NCBI GenBank assembly: GCA_031278495.1
Contig: JAITKG010000068.1
Location: 1-6,609, forward strand
Source of the DNA: Prevotellaceae bacterium
GTDB taxonomy: Bacteria; Bacteroidota; Bacteroidia; Bacteroidales; UBA932
Reading direction: 5' to 3'
Length of the DNA stretch: 6,609 nucleotides
Below the pieces are notes generated by a model. It did no database searches. It saw nothing but the letters and a program-made list of their open reading frames with translations, and was not told the DNA's origin. Shown piece by piece: positions 1-5,234 of the stretch. The position numbers and the translations under genes were made by a program. Positions within the stretch are counted from its first letter, which is position 1. Every line of letters starts with the position of its first letter.

Positions 1-50
1 GATTAACCTTCTTAGCATCATAGAATAATTAACCGTAAAAAATAGAAAGC

Positions 51-1205
51 ATGAAAACAAACAGCCTTTTAATTACCATAGCTGCCTTTTTGGTAGCCTT
101 CGCCGGATGTAAAACCGAACCGGAATACCACGACGTATTTTATTTCTCAGGCACGGAAGACAACCCGGCAACCACACTCTACGTAGAAAACACGGCGGAA
201 ATGGGCGTCACCATATCTTCCTCCGGCGTGGTGAACAACGACGTAAACATTACCTTCGGCGTGGACAACAGCCGGGTGGAATATTATAATAACGTACACG
301 GAACAAACTACCAGCCCTTGCCTGCTGCAAATTTTTCGCTGGATACAAAAACACTCACCATCAAAAGCGGGCAAAACATATCGAATCCGGCAAAAATATC
401 CATCCTCTCCCTTGACGGGCTGGCGGAAGGCGTTACCTGTTGCGTTCCGCTGAGCATTACGGCTGTCGAAAACGGCAGCGGAAAAGTGCTGGAAGCTTCC
501 CGCACAAAGTATATTGTCATCGGGCAAATCATTAAAACCCGTGCGGCGAAAATGAAACCGAACTACTGGACGGTGGATTTTTCCGGCGACGAATCTTTGC
601 GTGCCGTGCCGCAGGTTACCTACGAAGCGCGGGTGTATGTCAATAAATATAATTCCAAATCATCGGAAGTTGGCATCGCCACAGTGATGGGCATGGAAGA
701 AAATTTCATCCTGCGGTTCGGCGATTCGGAAATCAATCCCGACCAGCTACAGATAGCCAAAGAGAGTTACAAGGTGGCAAGTTCCTCCGGACTGCCCACG
801 CAGGCATGGCACCACGTGGCAGCCGTATTCGACGGCACGCAGTACATGCTCTACTGGAACGGCAAACTGCAAGGCTCAACGCCCGTTCCCTACGCCACGC
901 TGGACTTCATGTATCCGGGACACGAAAACAACCGCTTCAAAATTGGCGCCTCAACGCAGGGCAACAGCCGCCAGCTCAACGCATTTATCAGCGAAGTGCG
1001 GGTATGGCGGAAAGCCTTAACGCCAAACGACCTGCTCAATAACCTGTGCTACGTTGACCCTACCGCCGACGGGCTGGTTGCCTACTGGCGCTTCAACGGT
1101 ACGGACAGCAACGGCAATATCCCCGACCTTACGGGACATGGCTTCGACGCCAAGCCGCGCTACACCGTCACCTACACCGAAGACGTAAAATGCCCCGACA
1201 TGTAA
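51..1205 (+). CDS. DUF1735 / LamG-domain surface lipoprotein
   Basis: 384 aa. Residues 1-20 form a lipoprotein signal peptide ending in AFAGC, with lipidated Cys20. The acidic stretch just after it (KTEPEY) resembles the signal that sends Bacteroidota lipoproteins to the cell surface. Residues about 28-155 look like DUF1735 (BT_3987 type), with the characteristic region VEYYNNVHGTNYQPLP followed by a predicted beta-strand and a KSGQ turn. Residues about 185-365 look like a LamG/concanavalin A-like jelly roll: YEARVYV near 191, AWHHVAAVFDG near 250, SEVRVWRKAL near 318, and GLVAYWRFNGTD near the end. Such proteins usually bind glycans and sit next to SusC/SusD pairs, so the gene is probably distal in an operon that begins outside the window. 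The sequence before the ATG is A-rich without a Shine-Dalgarno site, as is normal in this phylum. No catalytic residues are evident. The glycan target cannot be told. Confidence 0.88.
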   Translation: MKTNSLLITIAAFLVAFAGCKTEPEYHDVFYFSGTEDNPATTLYVENTAEMGVTISSSGVVNNDVNITFGVDNSRVEYYNNVHGTNYQPLPAANFSLDTKTLTIKSGQNISNPAKISILSLDGLAEGVTCCVPLSITAVENGSGKVLEASRTKYIVIGQIIKTRAAKMKPNYWTVDFSGDESLRAVPQVTYEARVYVNKYNSKSSEVGIATVMGMEENFILRFGDSEINPDQLQIAKESYKVASSSGLPTQAWHHVAAVFDGTQYMLYWNGKLQGSTPVPYATLDFMYPGHENNRFKIGASTQGNSRQLNAFISEVRVWRKALTPNDLLNNLCYVDPTADGLVAYWRFNGTDSNGNIPDLTGHGFDAKPRYTVTYTEDVKCPDM

Positions 1206-1232
1206 CGGTTTCCGGCGCACAGCGGCGGAAAA

Positions 1233-1322
1233 GTTGAAAATTGAGAGCTGAAAGTCGAAAATTACGGCAAGTGCACCGGCGCCGGCTAATTTTCAACTTT
1301 CAGCTTTTAACTTTCAACTAAA
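1233..1322. repeat. Heptamer-built palindromic repeat, copy 1
   Basis: The arms are 1233-1264 and 1287-1318, 32 nt each. They are complementary at 28 of 32 positions, and all four mismatches are transitions that leave G-U pairs possible in one or other strand. The right arm contains four heptamers (TTTCAAC, TTTCAGC, TTTTAAC, TTTCAAC), and the left arm contains the complementary series. The 22-nt loop, 1265-1286, is G+C-rich and contains the palindrome CCGGCGCCGG. Positions 1265-1322 are identical to 2087-2144. This copy begins 27 nt after the stop codon of the LamG lipoprotein gene, so it could serve as a 3' stem-loop. There is no T-run typical of an intrinsic terminator. Confidence 0.85.
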
Positions 1323-1441
1323 AACTGTTTGAGCAGCTTCCTGAGCATGTCATTTTTTCATAAAATCCGGCTGGAAGGCTTTCTGACCATGTCATTTTTT
1401 ACAAAAACAGTTTGAGCGGCTTCCTGACCATGTCATTTTTT
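1321..1441. repeat. Three-unit tandem repeat of 41/42 bp
   Basis: The conserved 22-nt block (CTTCCTGACCATGTCA followed by six T) lies at 1337-1358, 1379-1400 and 1420-1441, so the spacing is 42 and then 41 bp. Units 1 and 3 match over 38 nt (1321-1358 and 1404-1441) with three mismatches. Unit 2 differs in its first half. Each unit starts with an A-run and ends with a T-run. On the minus strand each block reads ATGACATG(G/C)TCAG, giving short near-identical peptides beginning MT(W/C)S, but the 41-bp step breaks the frame. No function is evident. Confidence 0.82.
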
Positions 1442-1495
1442 ATTTGCATAACATGGGGGCTAAATGGAATATGGAGGAAGCGGGGGCGCTTTAAT

Positions 1496-1600
1496 AAAAA
1501 AACCGGCTCCAAAACTTGCTAACTGAAAACATATTAAAGAATAGCAAGAAAACCTGTTAACTCAAAATGCGTTAAAAAAGAGCTAACGTGGGAGCCGGTT
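1496..1600 (-). ncRNA. Candidate branched RNA or complex terminator with T-run
   Basis: Read on the minus strand, a perfect 10-bp closing helix (AACCGGCTCC at 1600-1591 with GGAGCCGGTT at 1510-1501) encloses two hairpins. One is an 8-bp helix with one G-U (GTTAGCTC at 1587-1580 with GAGTTAAC at 1563-1556). The other is a 7-bp helix (CTTGCTA at 1548-1542 with TAGCAAG at 1521-1515). The closing helix is followed directly by a run of T, 1500-1496, that extends its terminal TT. This predicts a three-way junction with a U-rich 3' end, either a small RNA or the terminator of the unit starting near 2015. On the plus strand no T-run follows, so the minus orientation is preferred. No known family is recognised. 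Confidence 0.45.
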
Positions 1601-1630
1601 AATATAAACATTTCCTGTTTTATTTTCATT

Positions 1631-1698
1631 AAAAAATAGCCGGTTCTTTCGACCTACTCAGTTCCTATGCACAAAGAACCAACAAAAGAGCCGGCTAT
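1631..1698 (-). terminator. Hairpin plus T6 after the 34-aa gene
   Basis: On the minus strand the 3' arm AAAGAACCGGCTAT (1649-1636) runs directly into six T (1636-1631). It can pair in two ways. The 5' arm at 1698-1685 (ATAGCCGGCTCTTT) pairs with it along its whole length with a single mismatch. Alternatively GGTTCTTT at 1680-1673 pairs with AAAGAACC (1649-1642) as a shorter 8-bp hairpin. The 5' arms are a near duplication (GGCTCTTTTGTT / GGTTCTTTGT). It starts 4 nt after the small gene's stop codon and probably ends that transcript, at least partly. Confidence 0.6.
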
Positions 1699-1701
1699 AT
1701 A

Positions 1702-1806
1702 TTATAGCCATCCGAATATCCGGAACAGGAAAATTGTTACCACAGCGACAAATGTAATAAACAGCAACAAGACCACTAAAAGATATAACCAATCTATTTT
1801 TTTCAT
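1702..1806 (-). CDS. 34-aa single-span membrane protein (uncharacterised)
   Basis: The reading frame is ATG to TAA, 34 codons. The peptide begins MKKIDWLYLLVV, continues as an almost unbroken hydrophobic stretch to about residue 28, and ends FRIFGWL, giving one predicted transmembrane helix with positive charges at each end and aromatic residues (W6, Y8, W33) at the likely interfaces. Support for it being real comes from context: a Bacteroidota-type promoter lies upstream at 2022-2051, a structured leader lies between, and a hairpin with T6 lies directly downstream. A purine-rich AGGAGG stands at 1850-1845, 38 nt before the ATG, too far for an ordinary ribosome site. I do not recognise a family. 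Possible roles are a small accessory subunit of a membrane complex or a type I toxin-like peptide; both are inference. Confidence 0.6.
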   Translation of the reverse strand: MKKIDWLYLLVVLLLFITFVAVVTIFLFRIFGWL

Positions 1807-1857
1807 AGTTTTAAATTTGTTTTAAGTATATTTTTTTAATGCTACCTCCTAAAATAC

Positions 1858-1980
1858 GAAACGTGAACTACACTTACTATTTCAGGGGTTCAGGAAGACC
1901 TAGTCAACTATAAGTAAAAGCCCACGTTTCCGAGGGAATTTTATTCAAGTGACTAGAAATTTTCCTGATTTCTGAAATAG
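1858..1980 (-). ncRNA. Structured leader of the 34-aa gene, with possible pseudoknot
   Basis: On the minus strand nested complementary segments form a rod. P1 is CTATTTCAG (1980-1972) with CTGAAATAG (1885-1877). P2 is TCAGGAA (1968-1962) with TTCCTGA (1896-1890). P3 is CTAGTCA (1956-1950) with TGACTAG (1906-1900). P4 is CCCTCG (1936-1931) with CGTGGG (1926-1921), having one U-U mismatch and a GAAA loop. A 13 x 14 nt bubble separates P3 and P4. In addition GAAACGTG (1930-1923), which covers the P4 loop and 3' arm, is an exact complement of CACGTTTC (1865-1858), giving either a pseudoknot or an alternative fold. It lies between the promoter and the small gene, so a cis-regulatory or riboswitch-like role is possible. 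The rod with a large bubble also recalls 6S RNA but is much shorter. No family is assigned. Confidence 0.5.
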
Positions 1981-2021
1981 AATAAAAGTATCATCAAAAT
2001 GAGAAAGACCGAAAAACAGCG

Positions 2022-2051
2022 CAAAGGTAAAAAAAATTTTTAATTTGCAAG
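2022..2051 (-). promoter_or_regulatory. Bacteroidota-type promoter for the small-protein unit
   Basis: The -7 element TACCTTTG (2029-2022) matches TAnnTTTG exactly. It is preceded, after 18 nt, by CTTG (2051-2048) as the -33 element. Transcription would start near 2015, about 210 nt before the 34-aa gene, so the long leader would be part of the mRNA. It lies just downstream of ligA on the same strand, giving the small gene its own start. Confidence 0.6.
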
Positions 2052-2067
2052 TTAACCGTAACTCAAT

Positions 2068-2144
2068 AATCGAAAATCGAAAGTTGCGGCAAGTGCACCG
2101 GCGCCGGCTAATTTTCAACTTTCAGCTTTTAACTTTCAACTAAA
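2068..2144. repeat. Palindromic repeat, copy 2, overlapping the ligA stop codon
   Basis: Positions 2087-2144 are identical to 1265-1322 of copy 1: the G+C-rich loop and the heptamer right arm. The left arm (2068-2086) has diverged but keeps GAAA-bearing heptamers (ATCGAAA, ATCGAAA, GTTG), so a weaker stem-loop is still possible. The right end supplies the TAG stop of ligA (2142-2140). The element has the same orientation as copy 1, so the two form direct repeats about 0.8 kb apart. It may act as a 3' stem-loop for ligA, or be a dispersed intergenic repeat. Confidence 0.8.
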
Positions 2145-4137
2145 CTGGTTCCAGCATACTTCTGAACGTTTCTTCGTTGATGATTTTTATGCCGAGTTTA
2201 CGGGCTTTTTCGAGTTTGGAACCGCTTTTATCGCCCGCCAGCAGGTGCGTAGTTTTAGCAGAGAAGGTATTGCCTGCGCTTCCGCCGTGCTGTTCGATGA
2301 GGGTTTTGAAGTCTTCGCGCGGACGGCTCAATGTGCCGGTGATGACAAAACTCATGCCCGCCAATGTATCGGACAGCCGCTCCTGCGCGCCGGCTTCAAA
2401 CTGCACGCCGGCGGCGCGGAGGCGCGCCACCAGTTCGCGGTTGCTTTCATCGGCAAAATAAGCAAGGATACTGTCGGCAATCCGCTCGCCCACCTCGTCA
2501 ATAGCGAGGAGCTGTTCCTTGCCGGCATGCGCCAGCGCGTCGATAGAACGCATGGCGGCAGCAATCTTCCTGGCGGTCGTTTCGCCCACATAGTGGATGC
2601 CCAAAGCAAACAACACCTTTTCAAACGGCGTGCCAACAGATGCGGCAATACTTTTCACGAGGTTTTCAGCTGATTTCTCGCCCCAGTTGTCGAAATGCGC
2701 GAGGTCTTCCTTTTTCAGGGCATATAAATCGGCGGCGTTTTTGACCAGTCCCTTCCGGAAAAGCAATTCTATGGTGGCTTCGCCGGCGGTGATGTTCATT
2801 GCTTTCCTGCCGGCGAAGTGTTCTATTTTCCCGAGTATTTGCGGCGGGCAATGAACGTCGTTCGGGCAGTAGTGCCTCGCTTCGCCTTCGTCGCGCACCA
2901 ATGCCGCGCCGCATTCGGGGCAATGGGTAATATATTGGAATGGCTCGCTCCCGGCAGCCCGCCGCTCCAAATCTACGCCCACGACTTTCGGGATAATCTC
3001 GCCGCCTTTCTCTACTTTCACCCAATCGTGCAGGCGGATATCAAGCGAGGCAATCTGTTCGGCATTGTGCAGCGAGGCGCGCTTCACGGTAGTTCCCGCC
3101 AGCAGCACCGGCGCAAGGTTGGCGACCGGCGTAATCACGCCCGTGCGCCCTACCTGAAAATCGACGGACAGTAACTCCGTGAGGACTTGTTCCGCTTTGA
3201 ACTTAAAGGCTGCCGCCCATCGCGGCGACTTGGCGGTGAAACCCAAACGGCGCTGGTGCGCAAATGAATTTACTTTTATCACCACGCCGTCGGTGGCGTA
3301 GGGCAGGGCTTCCCGCGCTGTTTCCCAATGCCGGATAAAGCCGAATACTTCTTCTATGGAACTGCATTTGCAAATATGCTCCGATACCGCAAAGCCCCAC
3401 CGTTTGGCTGCCAGCAAATTTTCGTAATGATTGCCGGCGGGCAGTTGTTCGCCCAGCAGGTAATATAAAGAGCAGCTCAATCCGCGTCTGGCGACTTCGC
3501 TGCTGTCAAGCAGTTTCAACGACCCTGCGGCGGCGTTGCGCGGATTGGCGAAGGGTTGTTCGCCGTCCACTTCGCGTTCGCGGTTCAGGCGTTCAAAGGC
3601 ATGGAAGGGCATGTAAATCTCGCCGCGTATTTCAAATTCGCGCGGGAAATCATTGCCCTGCAATTGTTGCGGAATCGCCGGAATCGTGCGGACGTTTGCC
3701 GTAACATCATCGCCGCTCTGTCCGTCGCCGCGCGTAACGGCTTGGTGCAGGCGGCCGCCAAGATAGGTCAGCCCGATAGCCGTGCCGTCGAATTTCAATT
3801 CGCATACATATTCCGGCTCGCCGTCCAATCCTTTGCGCACGCGGTTGTCAAATTCGAGCAGCTCTTCCATAGAATAGGTATTGCTCAACGATAACATCGG
3901 GTATTTGTGCGCCACTTGCACAAATTCTTTGGTAATATCGCTGCCCACCTGCTGCGTCGGGGAATCTGCCGTAACTAATTGCGGAAATTTTTTTTCAATC
4001 GTCGCCAACTCCTGCAACAACATATCATATTCAAAATCGCTAATCACGGGTTGGTTGAGCACATAATAATGCCGGTTATGCCCTTTTATCATCTGCCGCA
4101 ATTCTGCGGCGCGTTGTATGGCTTGCGTAGTAGTCAT
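2140..4137 (-). CDS. ligA: NAD+-dependent DNA ligase LigA
   Basis: 665 aa, full family length. It seals nicks in duplex DNA using NAD+, joining Okazaki fragments and completing repair in the cytoplasm. Domains in order: the N-terminal NAD+-binding Ia region (HYYVLNQPVISDFEYD near 22-38), and the nucleotidyltransferase domain with active-site Lys115 in ELKFDG, the motif form usual in Bacteroidota, plus DGVVIKVN and KSPRWAAAFKFKAE. Next is the OB fold with KVEKGGEIIPKV, then a four-Cys zinc finger with spacing C-x2-C-x14-C-x5-C. The helix-hairpin-helix region follows (FALGIHYVGETTARKIA), and last a BRCT domain from about 590 to the end (GMSFVITGTLSRPRE). All key residues seen are intact. The ATG at 4137 lies 10 bp after the M28 gene, so the two are probably co-transcribed. 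Its stop codon lies inside the palindromic repeat at 2068-2144. Confidence 0.98.
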   Translation of the reverse strand: MTTTQAIQRAAELRQMIKGHNRHYYVLNQPVISDFEYDMLLQELATIEKKFPQLVTADSPTQQVGSDITKEFVQVAHKYPMLSLSNTYSMEELLEFDNRVRKGLDGEPEYVCELKFDGTAIGLTYLGGRLHQAVTRGDGQSGDDVTANVRTIPAIPQQLQGNDFPREFEIRGEIYMPFHAFERLNREREVDGEQPFANPRNAAAGSLKLLDSSEVARRGLSCSLYYLLGEQLPAGNHYENLLAAKRWGFAVSEHICKCSSIEEVFGFIRHWETAREALPYATDGVVIKVNSFAHQRRLGFTAKSPRWAAAFKFKAEQVLTELLSVDFQVGRTGVITPVANLAPVLLAGTTVKRASLHNAEQIASLDIRLHDWVKVEKGGEIIPKVVGVDLERRAAGSEPFQYITHCPECGAALVRDEGEARHYCPNDVHCPPQILGKIEHFAGRKAMNITAGEATIELLFRKGLVKNAADLYALKKEDLAHFDNWGEKSAENLVKSIAASVGTPFEKVLFALGIHYVGETTARKIAAAMRSIDALAHAGKEQLLAIDEVGERIADSILAYFADESNRELVARLRAAGVQFEAGAQERLSDTLAGMSFVITGTLSRPREDFKTLIEQHGGSAGNTFSAKTTHLLAGDKSGSKLEKARKLGIKIINEETFRSMLEPV

Positions 4138-4147
4138 TGTCCGAAAA

Positions 4148-5137
4148 TTATTGGGAATTATTTTTACGTTTTACCAAGTCTTTTTTCAGCATTTCGTCGC
4201 GGTTAGCGAGTTCCCATGCGGTGTAAAAAACCAGTTGCGTACGGTCGCGCAAAATTTTATAGTCTATGTATTCTTCCGTATCGGTAGGTTTATTGAGGTC
4301 ATCGTGCAATCCGTCCATATAATAAATAACCGGTACGTGGTGTTTGCCGAAATTATACTGGTCGGAAAAAAGATAAAATATATCCGAAAACGTCGGGCTG
4401 TTGTAGAACGTATAATCCAACGTCAGGTTGATTTTCCGTGAATAGTTCACGTAGTCCGAAATATCTTGCAGGTCGGAACTCACGCGGTTGGCGCCCACCA
4501 GGAAGAGGTAATTCCGTTGTCCGTTCGGCGAACCTTCGACGCGCCCCACCGCATCAATATTCAGGTTGGCGATAGTGTGCTGCAAGGGATGCAGCGGGTT
4601 ATCCACGTAATAAGCCGACCCCGCCATTTTCTGCTCTTTCGCGTCGAACGCAATAAATACGACCGAACGCCGCGGGGGATAACCGTTGCGTGCCATAGCG
4701 GCAAAGGCTTCGGCAATTTCGAGCATCGCCGCCACACCCGAAGCATTGTCGTCGGCGCCATTATAAATATTGCCGTTGAATACGCCCAAGTGGTCGTAGT
4801 GCGCCGAAATAACCAACGCCTCTTCTTTCAAATCGCTTCCTTCGATAACGCCTATGACATTTACGCCCCGCGCGTCGGTGATGAAGGCTTGGAAATAGGT
4901 GCTGTCATAAGGCATGTCCAAATGGTTTTTTTCAAATTGCCCTGCAATATAACCGGCGGCAATGAATGCAGCATCGGTGCCGGTTTGCCTGCCCTGCAGG
5001 CTGTCGGCTGCCAGTACCCGGACATGTTGCTGTAAATCGCTTTCTAAAATCGAAGCGGCAAAATTCGGTAATTCGCTTTGCTGTGCAAAAACATTTGCAA
5101 AAAAGAATAAAAAAGCAATGGTAAGAGATGTCTTCAT
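4148..5137 (-). CDS. Exported M28-family peptidase homologue, probably catalytically impaired
   Basis: 329 aa from the ATG at 5137. The upstream in-frame ATG at 5152 sits against the -7 box and ahead of the expected transcript start, so it is not used. Residues 1-18 (MKTSLTIAFLFFFANVFA) are a Sec signal peptide, with cleavage before QQ. The M28 fold is clear: SAHYDHLG with His113, NGADDNASG with Asp130, FIAFDAKEQ, NIDAVGR with Asp195, and the C-terminal region with GLHDD and KPTDT. Family members use two Zn ions with ligands His, Asp, Glu, Asp, His and a Glu general base next to the ligand Glu. Here Glu168 is kept, but the general-base position is Lys167. The final ligand His, normally in a YHxPxDT context, appears to be Asn282, and the common SDH motif reads SDQ (Gln260). 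The protein is therefore likely inactive or altered in function. Co-transcription with ligA is probable, with 10 bp between them. Confidence 0.9.
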   Translation of the reverse strand: MKTSLTIAFLFFFANVFAQQSELPNFAASILESDLQQHVRVLAADSLQGRQTGTDAAFIAAGYIAGQFEKNHLDMPYDSTYFQAFITDARGVNVIGVIEGSDLKEEALVISAHYDHLGVFNGNIYNGADDNASGVAAMLEIAEAFAAMARNGYPPRRSVVFIAFDAKEQKMAGSAYYVDNPLHPLQHTIANLNIDAVGRVEGSPNGQRNYLFLVGANRVSSDLQDISDYVNYSRKINLTLDYTFYNSPTFSDIFYLFSDQYNFGKHHVPVIYYMDGLHDDLNKPTDTEEYIDYKILRDRTQLVFYTAWELANRDEMLKKDLVKRKNNSQ

Positions 5138-5153
5138 ATAAAAATATAGCATG

Positions 5154-5183
5154 CAAAAGTAATGAAAAATTCAAAGATTTCAA
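5154..5183 (-). promoter_or_regulatory. Promoter for the M28-ligA unit
   Basis: TTG (5183-5181), 19 nt, then TACTTTTG (5161-5154), an exact TAnnTTTG match on the minus strand. Transcription would start near 5148, about 10 nt before the ATG at 5137, which decides that start over the one at 5152. The -33 element lies inside the octamer repeats shared with the opposing promoter. Confidence 0.65.
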
Positions 5184-5200
5184 GGTTTCAAGATTTAAAG
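5169..5200. repeat. Four contiguous octamer repeats between divergent promoters
   Basis: The units are ATTCAAAG (5169-5176), ATTTCAAG (5177-5184), GTTTCAAG (5185-5192) and ATTTAAAG (5193-5200), with consensus RTTTCAAG. They cover the -33 regions of both opposing promoters. They may be an operator array, or just a decayed A+T-rich short repeat like the heptamers elsewhere in the window. Confidence 0.6.
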
Positions 5201-5217
5201 ATTGTTAGTTATCTTTG
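5186..5217 (+). promoter_or_regulatory. Promoter for the mtgA unit
   Basis: The -7 element TATCTTTG (5210-5217) is an exact TAnnTTTG match. A weaker -33 element, TTTC (5186-5189), lies 20 nt upstream. Transcription would start near 5224, about 11 nt before the ATG at 5235, ruling out the in-frame TTG at 5202 as the start. Confidence 0.6.
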
Positions 5218-5234
5218 CAGTATTATTTTCCGGT

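Noticed and set aside
1321..1441. Possible CRISPR array in the 41/42-bp repeats.
   Set aside because: Only three units, the intervening parts are themselves similar between units 1 and 3, the repeat is T-run ended rather than dyad-symmetric, and no cas genes are present.
1534..1629. A 31-codon minus-strand frame starting right after the T6 of the terminator (peptide begins MKIKQEMFIL).
   Set aside because: It runs through the arms of the branched structure, has no clear hydrophobic or other pattern, and is short enough to arise by chance. Conservation would be needed to support it.
1642..1680. tRNA-like element suggested by GGTTCTTT ... AAAGAACC.
   Set aside because: The 23-nt interior cannot form D, anticodon and T arms. 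It is part of a hairpin with a T-run.
1877..1980. 6S RNA identity for the rod-shaped leader with a central bubble.
   Set aside because: About 104 nt is far shorter than usual 6S RNA, the terminal stem is very short, and it lies in the leader of a reading frame. Not excluded, but not supported.
2177..4066. Several open frames on the plus strand opposite ligA, up to about 140 codons.
   Set aside because: They are shadows of a strongly conserved ligase gene with G+C-rich third positions, and show no recognisable domains.
5138..5152. Upstream ATG adding five residues to the M28 protein.
   Set aside because: It abuts the -7 box of the promoter, and the signal peptide is complete from the ATG at 5137.
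5202..5234. In-frame TTG start adding 11 residues to MtgA.
   Set aside because: The TAnnTTTG promoter box at 5210-5217 overlaps this segment, so it would lie upstream of or at the transcript start. The ATG at 5235 begins a normal membrane anchor.
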